Source: Chitinophagaceae bacterium
Lineage (GTDB): Bacteria; Bacteroidota; Bacteroidia; Chitinophagales; Chitinophagaceae
DNA: 64,000 bases
NCBI GenBank assembly: GCA_903642275.1
Contig: CAHJWK010000002.1
Span: 25,599-89,598, forward strand
Direction: 5' to 3'
Part shown: positions 9,855 through 19,359 of the stretch, piece after piece
Layout: every line of letters starts with the position of its first letter
Numbering within the stretch: the first letter of the stretch is position 1
Position numbers and translations under genes: made by a program
Notes under the pieces: model-generated
What the model was told of the DNA's origin: nothing
Database searches by the model: none
What the model saw: the letters and a program-made list of their open reading frames with translations, nothing else

Positions 9855-12800
9855 ATGGAGTGCAAAAAGTTAACAACATTACTTTTTTTATTGTTTTCAT
9901 TTTATTTTTCCAACGCACAATCAACAAAAATTTATAACGATCCCGATGCAGATTTTAAGCAGGCTAAAGAGTTATACCAGCAACAAAAGTTCAGTCTTGC
10001 TTATCCTTTGTTTGAAAAATTATATATAGATGACAACCGGAAAAGTTATATACCAATCACGGTTCAAACAGAAGCAAAGTATTATTCTATTGTCTGCAGG
10101 TTGCAACTGAATGATGTAAGTGCCGTGCAGAATGCAATTGATTTCATCAATCTTGAACACAATGCACCTCGCATTGAAATGATGTGTTACCAGTTAGGCG
10201 AATATTATTATAAGCACCAGGACTTTGCAGATGCATTGGATCATTATCAGAAAGCAAACATTGCCAACTTAAGCAATATAGAAATTGGCAACATGAAGTT
10301 TCATGAAGGTTATGCCTATTTTACAATGCAGCGTTTTGAAGATGCGAAGCCATTGTTTGAAGCCATTCAGCAAATACCATCAGATCCTAACTATTACGAT
10401 GCAAATTATTATTACGGATACATTGCTTTCTCTGAAAAAAATTATGCGCAGGCATTAACATCTTTTCAAACAATAGAGCAGCAGGCAAAGTATCAACCCA
10501 TCATACCATATTACATTGCAGAGATTTATTATTACCGTGGTGAAAAAGATAAGGCGCTTGATTATGCAGAGAAGACTTTGCAAAGCAACAACCAGTTCTA
10601 TGATCTGCAGTTGCGTGAGTTGGTTGGCCATATTTATTTTGAAAAAGGCAACTATAAAAAAGCCTTGCCTTACCTGGAAAAATATGTAAGCAATACTGAA
10701 AAAGTTAGCCGCGAAGATTTGTATGAACTTTCTTATTGTTATTATGATGCGGAACAATATAAACAGGCAAGCCAGGGTTTTAAAGAGTTAGGCGGTAAGC
10801 AGGATACGATTGCGCAAAACAGCATGTATTTATTAGGCGATTCTTATTTAAAGCTTGGTAACAAAGCCGGTGCAAGAAATGCATTTTTGTTTTGTTCACT
10901 CAACAGTAATGATGCACAGCAAAAAGAAGTTTCAAAATTTAATTATGCAAAGCTGTCGGTTGAATTGGGTTATACTGATGTTGCGCTGAATGAGCTTAAA
11001 AGTTTTATTGCAACTTATCCAAACTCTGAATATACTGATGAAGCAAAAGAGTTGCTGGTAAATGTGTTATCAAATACAAATAATTATAAAGATGCACTTC
11101 AATTGGTTGAAACATTACAATCACAAGGCGAGCTTGTAAAAAAAGCGTATCCAAAAATTTTATATGGACGTGCCGTTGAGTTAATTAACGACCAGCAATT
11201 ATCACAGGCAGATGATTTGTTGAACAGAATTTTTTCAATTGAATACAACCAACTATATATTCCTTACGCTAACTTCTGGAAAGGTGAAATTGCATATAGG
11301 AATAATACATTCGATTCAGGTGTTTATTATCTGCAGCAGTATTTGAAATCTCCTTCCACTTACGGAGAAGTCAGCGCTGCTCATGCGCACTACACACTGG
11401 GTTATTGTTATTTAAGACAGGAAGATTATGATGATGCATTAAAGAGCTTTACTGATGTGGCAACATCAATTACTTCTAATTCTCAGCCTTTGGCAACGGA
11501 TTCGTATTTGCGCGAGGCAGATTGCTACTTCATCAAAAAAAATTACAACAAAGCTTTGCCAATGTATGAAGCTGTTATTAATGACCAGTTGCCTCCGGCG
11601 GATTATGCCTTGTATCAGAAAGCAGTTATTGCCGGTGCCAACAGCCAATATGCACAAAAAGTGGCGTTGCTGCAATCTATTCAGAACCGTTATCCATCTT
11701 CGCCACTTGTGGCTGATGTGAATATGGAAGTGGCAAATACGTATTTGGCAAGTGAACAATATGAAGTTGCCATCAAGCCATTAAATACAATTATTGCAGG
11801 TAAGAATGATGCATTTAAACCACAGGCTTATTTAAAGCTTGGCGTGAGTTATTATAATTTGAAAGACAATCAGAATGCACTGAGCAGTTTTCAAAAGCTT
11901 ATTACAACCTATCCAAATGCACCTGAAAGTGATGAAGCAGTTAATTATGTACGGGACATTTTTATTGATATGCAAAAGCCTGATGACTTTGTTGCCTTCA
12001 TGCAAAAAGCAGGCAAGCCTATAAGTTATTCCGAACAGGATTCACTCACATTTATAACAGCTCAATCAGCATATAACAATAAATCTTATGATAATGCTTT
12101 GCAGGGTTTCAATAATTATGTAACAAAATTTCCTGCTGGCAAATATGCAGTAGAAGCAAATTATTATTCGGCTGATATTTATAACACGCGAAAAGATTTT
12201 ACGCATGCGCTTACCTATTATAATAATGTTGCACAAAAAGCGCCCAACAGTTATGCTGAAACAAGCACATTGCAGGCGGCACGTATTTCTTATTTTGAAT
12301 TGAAAGATTATAAGCAGGCTGAACAATATTTCAACCAGTTAAAATCAATTGCCACAACACCTGAAAACAAGTTAGAAAGTGAACGTGGCTTGCTACGTTG
12401 TCAATATAAATTAAATGAGGTTGACAGTGCTTTGGCCAATGCGCAGGATTTATTGCAGCAAAAAGGTATTGCTTCAGACGATAAAGCAATGGCAAATCTT
12501 ATCATTGCAAAAAATTATCAAACCAATAACCAGCTTGATGCAGCAGGCGATGCATATAAAACAGTTGTAAGCACCGGCAAGAGTGAGTATGCAGCAGAAG
12601 CACGTTACCGCATTGCTGAAATCTTATATCAGCAAAATAATTTAAAAGAGGCGGAGAAAGCGGGCTTTGATGTAATTAATAAAGCCGGCAGTTACGATTA
12701 TTGGATAACCAAAGTCTATATTTTATTAGGTGATATTTATTTAAAAGAGCAGGATTATTTTAATGCTGAAGCTACGTTGCGCAGCGTAGTTCAGAACGCA

Positions 12801-12890
12801 ACAGATACTTCTTTAAAGAAAGAGGCGCAACAAAAATTAGACAATGTGCTTGCAGAAAAAGATAAGAATAGTAAAGTTGTTCAGCAATAA
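9855..12890 (+). CDS. Large secreted tetratricopeptide-repeat protein
   Basis: About 1011 residues from the ATG at 9855. A TTG at 9834 is in frame but lies before the signal peptide (LTTLLFLLFSFYFSNAQ), so I reject it. The mature protein is almost entirely TPR-like helix pairs: repeated units such as DALDHYQKANIANL, KALDYAEKTL, KALPYLEKYV, NALSSFQKLITTYPNAPESDEA and EAEKAGFDVI, the last repeats resembling the BamD/YbgF type. It is presumably a periplasmic or outer-membrane scaffold. The next gene starts 20 bp downstream and encodes an outer-membrane barrel; the third gene encodes an HU-like cytoplasmic domain with a membrane anchor. This three-gene order suggests one envelope-spanning complex (inference). 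Confidence 0.9.
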   Translation: MECKKLTTLLFLLFSFYFSNAQSTKIYNDPDADFKQAKELYQQQKFSLAYPLFEKLYIDDNRKSYIPITVQTEAKYYSIVCRLQLNDVSAVQNAIDFINLEHNAPRIEMMCYQLGEYYYKHQDFADALDHYQKANIANLSNIEIGNMKFHEGYAYFTMQRFEDAKPLFEAIQQIPSDPNYYDANYYYGYIAFSEKNYAQALTSFQTIEQQAKYQPIIPYYIAEIYYYRGEKDKALDYAEKTLQSNNQFYDLQLRELVGHIYFEKGNYKKALPYLEKYVSNTEKVSREDLYELSYCYYDAEQYKQASQGFKELGGKQDTIAQNSMYLLGDSYLKLGNKAGARNAFLFCSLNSNDAQQKEVSKFNYAKLSVELGYTDVALNELKSFIATYPNSEYTDEAKELLVNVLSNTNNYKDALQLVETLQSQGELVKKAYPKILYGRAVELINDQQLSQADDLLNRIFSIEYNQLYIPYANFWKGEIAYRNNTFDSGVYYLQQYLKSPSTYGEVSAAHAHYTLGYCYLRQEDYDDALKSFTDVATSITSNSQPLATDSYLREADCYFIKKNYNKALPMYEAVINDQLPPADYALYQKAVIAGANSQYAQKVALLQSIQNRYPSSPLVADVNMEVANTYLASEQYEVAIKPLNTIIAGKNDAFKPQAYLKLGVSYYNLKDNQNALSSFQKLITTYPNAPESDEAVNYVRDIFIDMQKPDDFVAFMQKAGKPISYSEQDSLTFITAQSAYNNKSYDNALQGFNNYVTKFPAGKYAVEANYYSADIYNTRKDFTHALTYYNNVAQKAPNSYAETSTLQAARISYFELKDYKQAEQYFNQLKSIATTPENKLESERGLLRCQYKLNEVDSALANAQDLLQQKGIASDDKAMANLIIAKNYQTNNQLDAAGDAYKTVVSTGKSEYAAEARYRIAEILYQQNNLKEAEKAGFDVINKAGSYDYWITKVYILLGDIYLKEQDYFNAEATLRSVVQNATDTSLKKEAQQKLDNVLAEKDKNSKVVQQ

Positions 12891-12910
12891 TTATAACACA
12901 AGATTTTAAG

Positions 12911-14605
12911 ATGAAATATTTAGTAGCACTTATTATTTTAATCAGTATCACACAATCATCTTTTGCTCAACACAGGCAAAATAAAAAGCGTGTTGAAGAA
13001 AAAAAGCTAACAAAACAAGCTGCAACGGATACGGCATTGCCGCCAAGAACGGTCGTGGTTACATCACAGTTTGCACCTTCATTAAAACAAACATCCAAAA
13101 TAAATTTTAGTGCAGCAACACCTTTGCCGGATTCTGTGAGGCCAACACTGAATTATAATATTCCTGTCTCAAATTTATCACTGGGTTATCAGTCAGCGCC
13201 ATTAAAAGCTATGGCTGAAAATATAGATTCGAATGTGCATTGGCAAAGCAGCAATTATTTGAAGGTAGGTTATGGAAATTATACAACACCATATTTGCAA
13301 ACCGGTTTATCGTTTGGTGATGGGGTTACCTCTGTTATAAATGTGAATGGCAAATATGTTTCTTCAAATCCTTCGCCGGCATTGCAGAATTTTAGCAAGC
13401 TGCATCTTGAAGGCATCGGGATTTTTGCTACGCGGGATAATAAAAATGAATGGACCGGCAATGTGTTTCTTGATAACAATACGCAATATCAATATGGATT
13501 TTTACCTGATACTTTAAAGTTTACAAAAGATGATCTGCGTCAACGCTTCACTACTTTTGGCGGTAAAGTAAGTTTACGTAATAAAACTGTAAACAGTTAC
13601 GGCATCAGCTATAACCCTTCAGTTTCACTTGATTTGTTTGGCGATAATCGCAATGGCAAAGAAGATAATTTTGCTTTTGATCTGCCGGTCACAAAATCAA
13701 TTACAGACATTCTTGATTTTAATGTTGGATTATCCGGGGATGTTACAAGCTATAAAACTGACACGGTTAGTATTGATAACACCATTTATACAGTAACGCC
13801 ATCCTTATCTTTCAAAACACCCAACGTAAAAATTATGGCAGGCTTTTCACCATCATGGAGCAACAGCACTTTTAACCTGTTGCCAAACTTCACACTTGAT
13901 GTAAAAATTAATGAAGAAAAATTTATTTTACAGGGTGGATTTATTGGGTATTATAATAAAACATCATACGAATCACTGGCCAATTACAATCCATGGATAG
14001 CGCAGCCAACTGTCTTGAACAATACTTTGATAAAGGAAGAATATGCAGGCTTTAAAGGCAGCGCCGGAGATCATTTGACTTATAACGCAAGAGTGTCTTA
14101 TCTTAAGATTAATAATCAGCCTTTGTTTGTAAATGATACGCTTACTGGCAAATCTTTTAATGTTTTGTATGAAGAAACTATGCATGATCTGCGTATTCAT
14201 GGTGAGCTTGGTTATACTGTCAGCGAACAGTTTTCTTTGCTGGCAGGAGCCACTTTTAATCAATACAGTGATTTACCGGCAGGTGAAAAAGCGTATGGCT
14301 TATTACCGGTTGAACTGAACGGTGCTTTGCGTTACCAGATTGTAAAAGATTTATTGCTTAAAGTTGATATGTTTTTTTGGGATGGCACACAATACCGAAC
14401 AAAAGATTTTCAGAATAGGAAACTTGATCCTGCATTTGATTTAAACACAGGCGTTGAGTTTGCGGTTATGCCTAAATTGAATGTATGGCTTCAATTCAAT
14501 AATGTATTCAATAACAAATATGAGCGCTGGAGTCAATATCCGGTACTTGGTTTTAATATGCTTGCCGGTGTTGTATATTCGTTCGGAGAAATTAAAACAC
14601 ATTAA
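12911..14605 (+). CDS. Outer-membrane beta-barrel protein (TonB-receptor-like, no plug)
   Basis: 564 residues with a signal peptide ending at QSSFAQ (near residue 19), then a basic and Ala/Pro-rich linker (HRQNKKRVEEKKL) and a long series of amphipathic strands with alternating aromatic residues (YLKVGYGNYTTPYLQTGLSF, GYYNKTSYESLANYNPW). The C-terminal part VWLQFNNVFNNKYERWSQYP is typical of the last strands of TonB-dependent receptors. I see no plug domain or TonB box and the length is short, so it is probably a plug-less barrel. Its stop TAA overlaps the ATG of the next gene by one base, indicating tight co-translation. Confidence 0.8.
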   Translation: MKYLVALIILISITQSSFAQHRQNKKRVEEKKLTKQAATDTALPPRTVVVTSQFAPSLKQTSKINFSAATPLPDSVRPTLNYNIPVSNLSLGYQSAPLKAMAENIDSNVHWQSSNYLKVGYGNYTTPYLQTGLSFGDGVTSVINVNGKYVSSNPSPALQNFSKLHLEGIGIFATRDNKNEWTGNVFLDNNTQYQYGFLPDTLKFTKDDLRQRFTTFGGKVSLRNKTVNSYGISYNPSVSLDLFGDNRNGKEDNFAFDLPVTKSITDILDFNVGLSGDVTSYKTDTVSIDNTIYTVTPSLSFKTPNVKIMAGFSPSWSNSTFNLLPNFTLDVKINEEKFILQGGFIGYYNKTSYESLANYNPWIAQPTVLNNTLIKEEYAGFKGSAGDHLTYNARVSYLKINNQPLFVNDTLTGKSFNVLYEETMHDLRIHGELGYTVSEQFSLLAGATFNQYSDLPAGEKAYGLLPVELNGALRYQIVKDLLLKVDMFFWDGTQYRTKDFQNRKLDPAFDLNTGVEFAVMPKLNVWLQFNNVFNNKYERWSQYPVLGFNMLAGVVYSFGEIKTH

Positions 14606-15189
14606 TGTATCCTGTTTTTAAAAAGTTTTTAGCGCTTCATCATCATCTTTCATTGCCTGGCATCGGTAACTTCAGTGTGCAGGAAATGCCTGCATCAATT
14701 GATATTGCCAACAGGTCAGTTGAGCCACCTGTTTCTAAGATAAGTTTTAGCGGGGATAAACTTCCGGCAGATAAATTCTTCTTTCATTTTCTTGCGCAGG
14801 AATTGAATGTAGATGAAGTGCAGGCAATAAGAAACTTTACAGATTTTACTGCACAACTGCAATCAGATATTAACGATCATAAAACAATTGCATTTAAAAA
14901 CTTTGGTAATTTGTGTAAGCAGTCATCTGGAGAAATTCATTTTGAGCCGAAAGCAATGCCTGAATATTTACCTGTCATTATATCAGAAAGAGTTATTCGC
15001 AAAAATACAACACATACTGTAATGGTTGGTGAAGATGAAAAGACTTCTGTTGAAATGCACGCAGCTTTACAGGAAGAAGAAGTTGCTGAAGTTGATCGAT
15101 GGTGGATACCTGCCATTGTGCTTGGCCTGATTGGTATTGCCGCACTCATTTATTACTACAATGTTTTACATCATTATTTTTTTAAATAA
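14605..15189 (+). CDS. HU-CCDC81-like domain protein with C-terminal membrane helix
   Basis: 194 residues. The N-terminus (LHHHLSLPGIGNFSVQEMPA, then the region around KTIAFKNFGNLCK) matches the prokaryotic HU-CCDC81 domain pair found at the start of Bacteroidota proteins that often end in a SPOR domain. Here there is no SPOR domain. The protein ends with one transmembrane helix (WWIPAIVLGLIGIAALIYYY, residues about 165-185) and a short His/Phe-rich tail. It is the third gene of the TPR-barrel-HU operon, and its start overlaps the upstream stop. It ends convergently, overlapping the next - strand gene by 8 bp. In related proteins the HU-like part is assumed to face the cytoplasm and the remainder the cell wall (inference). 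Confidence 0.78.
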   Translation: MYPVFKKFLALHHHLSLPGIGNFSVQEMPASIDIANRSVEPPVSKISFSGDKLPADKFFFHFLAQELNVDEVQAIRNFTDFTAQLQSDINDHKTIAFKNFGNLCKQSSGEIHFEPKAMPEYLPVIISERVIRKNTTHTVMVGEDEKTSVEMHAALQEEEVAEVDRWWIPAIVLGLIGIAALIYYYNVLHHYFFK

Positions 15190-16051
15190 TATCAACTGAA
15201 ATTTTGCTGATGATTGAAAATGTGCTGTCTTCTTTTTCAATGGTGTTGGTTAATGCACCTAAATATTCTATTTCAGTTTCAATAACATCGCCTTCTTTTA
15301 ATACCTGTAAGTGACTATTTAAATTATAACTTATTATATCACCCGGAAATAATGTTGAACCATAAGCGGCGCGTTCAATAAGTTCAGCAAAAGTGAATTG
15401 CATGTCATGTATATTTCCATCGCTTATAAGCTCATCATTAATACTGCATTGCATTTTTAAGTTCCAGGTTTTACCAATGTGATTTTTCTTTGCAGGTGTT
15501 TCAAAATCTGTAAGTTCATCTAACGTTACAAAATAAGGTCCAGTTGATATAGCAACGTCTTTAGCCAAAACGGAATTAAAAACATTCATAATCATTATGC
15601 CGCCAATATATTCATCAGCTTCTTCTGCCGGAATATTTCTGCCAAGTTTTGAAATAACGATAGCAATATGCGGTGTACAATTCAGTTGATTAAAGTGATC
15701 CGGCATGCACACTATTGAACCTGCACCTTGCATAGCATGATGATTTAAAAAAGCATCAGCAGGTTTATCATCATTTATTTTATATATAAAACTTCTGCAG
15801 CTTGCAGCAAGCGGTACGGGCGCAAGTAATTGTGCATCTTCAACCGGAAAACCTTTTCCTTTGGCGGTAAGTTTATCGTTTATTGCCTTCTGAATTTTCA
15901 ACGCCAGTGAATAATTATCATCCCAAAAATTTAAAAACATGCCCATAGATGAAGGCAGTTCTATATGCAGCAGATCTGTATCGTACAATAAATTATTTTC
16001 AAGCATTGCAAGCTGATCGTGTTCATCTTTTAAATAAGAAACCAGTACCAT
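15182..16051 (-). CDS. Fumarylacetoacetate hydrolase-fold protein with altered metal site
   Basis: 289 residues with the C-terminal FAH layout: LLAPVPLAASCRSFIY, the strand TPHIAIVISKLGRNIPAEEA, YIGGIMIMNVFNSVLAKD, STGPYFVTLDEL, LFPGDIISYN and the closing LKEGDVIETEIEYLGALTNTI. In active FAH-family hydrolases the ExE pair (consensus EVELAVVIG) and the Asp of NDxSxRD bind Mg2+. Here these positions read TPHIAIVIS and NVFNSV, so both Glu and the Asp are replaced. It may be a catalytically altered or inactive homologue. It overlaps the convergent upstream gene end by 8 bp and is divergent from prmA. Fold assignment is good; activity unknown. Confidence 0.82.
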   Translation of the reverse strand: MVLVSYLKDEHDQLAMLENNLLYDTDLLHIELPSSMGMFLNFWDDNYSLALKIQKAINDKLTAKGKGFPVEDAQLLAPVPLAASCRSFIYKINDDKPADAFLNHHAMQGAGSIVCMPDHFNQLNCTPHIAIVISKLGRNIPAEEADEYIGGIMIMNVFNSVLAKDVAISTGPYFVTLDELTDFETPAKKNHIGKTWNLKMQCSINDELISDGNIHDMQFTFAELIERAAYGSTLFPGDIISYNLNSHLQVLKEGDVIETEIEYLGALTNTIEKEDSTFSIISKISVDII

Positions 16052-16119
16052 ACAATTGTTTTATGCAATTTTATGGAATAAAAATGTAGAAAATCGTTAT
16101 TGAATTTTAAACTTTGGTA

Positions 16120-16935
16120 ATGCAGAATCAGCTTCAATACGTATTTAATTTACATAGCCAGGAAGAACAGGAAATTCTGATAGCGGCGTTAATTGAAATT
16201 GGCTTTGATGGATTTGAAGAAAAAGAAAATGAGTTGATTGCTTATGTGCAACAATCATTATTAAATGAGAATGCATTACATAAAACTTTACAAAAGCATC
16301 CTGTATCATTTACAAAAAAAGTAGTTGAAGAAAAAAACTGGAATGCGGAATGGGAATCAAATTTTCAACCTGTTATAATTGATGATAAAGTAATGGTAAG
16401 GGCGCATTTCCATCGGCTAGTAAAAAACATTTTGTATGATATTGTGATAACACCGAAAATGAGTTTTGGCACCGGTCATCATGCTACAACGTATATGATG
16501 GTTCAGCAACTGTTACGACTTGATACTGCAAATAAAACTGTGTTTGATTTTGGAACCGGTACAGGCTTGCTTGCCATACTCGCTGAAAAACTTGGCGCAA
16601 AGTATATAACTGCAATTGATAATGATGAATGGAGTATCAATAATGCAACAGAAAATATACACCAGAACAATTGCACAAAAATTAAGTTATCATTATCTGA
16701 TCATTTGCCTTTAAAAGAAAAATTTGATATAGTTCTTGCCAACATTAACAAAAATATTATAGTGGATAATTTTAAAAGCCTTGTTAAGATAATGAATTCA
16801 AATGGCAGTCTTGTGTTAAGTGGTTTGCTGGAAGCTGATGAATCCGATATAATGAAATTTGCATTACGTAACAGGTTAAAGAGCATTAAAACGATGTGCC
16901 GTGATAAATGGATATTGCTTTGGTTAAAAAATTAA
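16120..16935 (+). CDS. prmA: Ribosomal protein L11 methyltransferase
   Basis: SAM-dependent enzyme that trimethylates lysines and the N-terminus of ribosomal protein L11. Seen: the linker-region motif NWNAEWESNFQPVIIDDKV, the GTGHHATTYMM motif, SAM motif I VFDFGTGTGLLAILAEKLGA, acidic ITAIDNDEWS and the substrate-site LANINKNII. I start at ATG 16120 (271 residues); a TTG two codons earlier is less plausible. The length is typical of Bacteroidota PrmA. It is divergent from the FAH-like gene across a 68-bp gap. Confidence 0.95.
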   Translation: MQNQLQYVFNLHSQEEQEILIAALIEIGFDGFEEKENELIAYVQQSLLNENALHKTLQKHPVSFTKKVVEEKNWNAEWESNFQPVIIDDKVMVRAHFHRLVKNILYDIVITPKMSFGTGHHATTYMMVQQLLRLDTANKTVFDFGTGTGLLAILAEKLGAKYITAIDNDEWSINNATENIHQNNCTKIKLSLSDHLPLKEKFDIVLANINKNIIVDNFKSLVKIMNSNGSLVLSGLLEADESDIMKFALRNRLKSIKTMCRDKWILLWLKN

Positions 16936-17028
16936 AGCTCAAGGCGTATTATTTGAGATTATAATGAATGTATGTTATTTAAATTATGGAACTTATATTT
17001 GTCGTTCTGTGTAATCTTGTTTAGCTAA

Positions 17029-17688
17029 ATGAATGAGTTTCTACTAATAGTTGCGGCATATTTTATTGGGTCAATACCAACGGCTGTTTGGGTAAGCCGT
17101 TATTTTTTTGGAATTGATATACGTGATTATGGCAGTGGTAATTCAGGTGCAACAAATACATACCGTGTTTTAGGTGCCCGCTGGGGAACTACTGTTATGA
17201 TAATCGACATGGCAAAAGGTATTATTGCAACTTCACTATACATATTGCTTCCTTTTTATCTTACAAAATCAAATGACTGGGACAGAACTAATTTTATGAT
17301 TGGTCTTGGACTTGCTGCAGTTGCCGGTCATATCTTTCCAGTATGGGCAAACTTTCGTGGCGGTAAGGGTGTTGCTACTTTGTTTGGAATGATACTCGCC
17401 ATTCAACCACTGGTCGCAGCTTGTTGTGTAGGTGTTTTTTTATTAGTTTTATATTTAACAAGATTCGTCTCTTTAAGCTCCATATTATCCAGCGTTGCAT
17501 TCGCCGTTTTTATTCTTTTTATTTTTAATGATGATGTTACGTTGTACAGAATTTTTTCTGTTGCTGTTGCCCTGATGGTAATACTAACACATCAGAAAAA
17601 CATTAATCGTTTATTGAACGGTACAGAAAGCAAAGTGCCAATACTTAAGCACCGGGACAGGCGAAGGCGGCAAAGAAGAAAAAAATAA
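17029..17688 (+). CDS. plsY: Acyl-phosphate:glycerol-3-phosphate acyltransferase
   Basis: Inner-membrane enzyme that makes lysophosphatidic acid from acyl-phosphate and glycerol-3-phosphate, the first step of phospholipid synthesis. Seen: AYFIGSIPTAVWVSRYFFG, the substrate motif YGSGNSGATNTYRVLG, the second motif HIFPVWANFRGGKGVATLFG, and HQKNINRLLNGTE near the C-terminus. These are the three conserved cytoplasmic/active-site loops of PlsY between hydrophobic helices. 219 residues, ending in a strongly basic tail (HRDRRRRQRRKK). The next gene's ATG is 37 bp downstream. Confidence 0.96.
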   Translation: MNEFLLIVAAYFIGSIPTAVWVSRYFFGIDIRDYGSGNSGATNTYRVLGARWGTTVMIIDMAKGIIATSLYILLPFYLTKSNDWDRTNFMIGLGLAAVAGHIFPVWANFRGGKGVATLFGMILAIQPLVAACCVGVFLLVLYLTRFVSLSSILSSVAFAVFILFIFNDDVTLYRIFSVAVALMVILTHQKNINRLLNGTESKVPILKHRDRRRRQRRKK

Positions 17689-17725
17689 TGCTGGTATAAA
17701 CTTGCCAAATCTTCAAAAAAATTTT

Positions 17726-18535
17726 ATGCAACGGTTTTGTTTAGCTGTCTTATTATTTGTAACAATCAGTTCCTGCACACGCAATGCTATTACAGGACGA
17801 AACCAGTTATCACTTGTTTCTGAAGATCAAATGGAACAATTATCCTTAACCCAATACAACCAGTTTTTAAAAGATAATAAGGTAGCACCGGCAACCCAGG
17901 CAGATGCTGAAATGGTGAGGCGTGTTGGTGGTCGCATTGCAAACGCTATAACAAGATATTACCAACAAAAAGGTATTGCTAATCAGATTGCGAATTATAA
18001 ATGGGAGTTTAACCTGGTTGAAAGCAAGGAAGTAAATGCCTGGTGTATGCCCGGCGGTAAAGTGGTTGTTTATACAGGCATATTACCTGTTACACAAAAT
18101 GAAACTGCACTTGCAATTGTATTAGGTCATGAAATCACACATGCTGTTGCTGGGCATGGAAGAGAACGTATGAGCCAGCAACTATTAGCACAGGGTATTC
18201 AGGTTGCAGGTGGCGTTGCATTAAATGGTAATACAACTGCAGTCAATGTTTTTAATAATGTATATGGACCAACAGCACAGCTTGGTGTGTTGTTGCCGAA
18301 CAGCCGCAACCAGGAATTTGAAGCAGATCACTATGGGTTGATATTTGCAGCGATGGCTGGTTATGATCCACGCGAAGTAATACCTTTCTGGACACGCATG
18401 ATGAACTTGAGCAGCAATGGTCAAAAGCCTCCTGTGTTTTTAAGCGACCATCCAAGTGATGAATCTCGCATTCAAAAACTGCAACAGTTAATGCCGGAAG
18501 CGCTTACCTATTACAAGCCTGTTTCAAACAAATAA
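17726..18535 (+). CDS. M48-family metallopeptidase lipoprotein
   Basis: About 269 residues from ATG 17726. A TTG at 17702 is in frame but precedes the signal peptide. The signal FCLAVLLFVTISSC ends in a lipobox with Cys at about residue 15, so the protein is a lipoprotein facing the periplasm. Catalytic zinc motif HEITHAVAGH near residue 137 and downstream third-ligand motif NQEFEADHYGL are intact. Related to BepA/LoiP-type proteases that act on outer-membrane proteins. The gene lies between plsY and a TMEM175-like channel gene that starts 4 bp after its stop. Confidence 0.93.
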   Translation: MQRFCLAVLLFVTISSCTRNAITGRNQLSLVSEDQMEQLSLTQYNQFLKDNKVAPATQADAEMVRRVGGRIANAITRYYQQKGIANQIANYKWEFNLVESKEVNAWCMPGGKVVVYTGILPVTQNETALAIVLGHEITHAVAGHGRERMSQQLLAQGIQVAGGVALNGNTTAVNVFNNVYGPTAQLGVLLPNSRNQEFEADHYGLIFAAMAGYDPREVIPFWTRMMNLSSNGQKPPVFLSDHPSDESRIQKLQQLMPEALTYYKPVSNK

Positions 18536-18539
18536 TATA

Positions 18540-19118
18540 ATGGGCAAAAGCCGCTTAGAAGCTTTCAGCGATGGTGTTATTGCTATTATTATTACCATAA
18601 TGGTACTTGAATTAAAAGTACCTGAAGGTGCAGATTTACATGCATTAAAAACGCTGATACCAGTTCTTTCAAGCTATATATTAAGCTTTGTTTTTGTGGG
18701 TATTTACTGGAATAATCATCATCACTTACTAGCAGTTGTAAAAAAAATAAGTGCAGGTATTATGTGGGCAAACCTTAATCTTTTGTTTTGGTTATCGTTA
18801 GTGCCTGTGGCAACTGATTGGATGGGTGGGAATTATTTTCAAAAATTTCCGGTAGCAGTGTATGCAATTTTACTTGATTGTTGCGGTATATCTTATACTA
18901 TATTACAATTAGCCATTGAGAACTGTCATAAGGATAACATACAACTTATCAATATAATGCAAAGACAAAAAGGCAAAGGAATGGGTTCTCTTTTTCTTTA
19001 CACGGCTGCAATTCCACTTGCTTTTATAAACCCGGTTATCTCCTGTCTAATATTTGTACTTGTAGCTATTATCTGGTTTATACCAGATAAAAAAATTGAA
19101 CAAATTTATTCAGAGTAG
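18540..19118 (+). CDS. TMEM175/DUF1211-family channel-like membrane protein
   Basis: 192 residues with the family signature RLEAFSDGVIAIIITIMVLEL at the N-terminus. The FSDG motif lies on the first helix, which lines the K+ pore in characterised bacterial TMEM175 channels. About six hydrophobic helices follow, with the family's GIYWNNHHHL loop after helix 2 and an NLLFWLSLVP segment. It starts 4 bp after the M48 gene, so probably co-transcribed. Potassium conduction is a family inference; selectivity cannot be judged from the sequence alone. Confidence 0.87.
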   Translation: MGKSRLEAFSDGVIAIIITIMVLELKVPEGADLHALKTLIPVLSSYILSFVFVGIYWNNHHHLLAVVKKISAGIMWANLNLLFWLSLVPVATDWMGGNYFQKFPVAVYAILLDCCGISYTILQLAIENCHKDNIQLINIMQRQKGKGMGSLFLYTAAIPLAFINPVISCLIFVLVAIIWFIPDKKIEQIYSE

Positions 19119-19289
19119 CTAATCCCTTTCTGTTTGTGCTTCTTTAAATGCCTGCTCATTGTTTACATCATCCTGGGTTACCTGAGTATCATCATCTTTC
19201 TTTAAAGGATTATGAACATTCAGTTCCTGTTCATCATTTTTATTTTTTGATTGCTCTGCTGCAACGCTTTTATCTTTATTATCACTCAT
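19119..19289 (-). CDS. Small acidic hydrophilic protein (56 aa)
   Basis: A clean 56-codon frame on the - strand, ATG at 19289 to TAG at 19119-19121, exactly abutting the convergent TMEM175 gene stop. The product is very polar and disorder-like: it begins MSDNKDKSVAAEQSK, contains ELNVHNPLKKDDDTQVTQDD and ends EQAFKEAQTERD, with no hydrophobic segment. The composition, use of the whole gap without a stop and a gap-free fit against the neighbour suggest a real gene. I do not recognise a characterised family. Function unknown. Confidence 0.6.
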   Translation of the reverse strand: MSDNKDKSVAAEQSKNKNDEQELNVHNPLKKDDDTQVTQDDVNNEQAFKEAQTERD

Positions 19290-19359
19290 AAAAAATTGCT
19301 TTATAAATGTATTAAAAATTAAGCAGGATTGTATTGTTGCAAATAAAAATGTTATTGCA

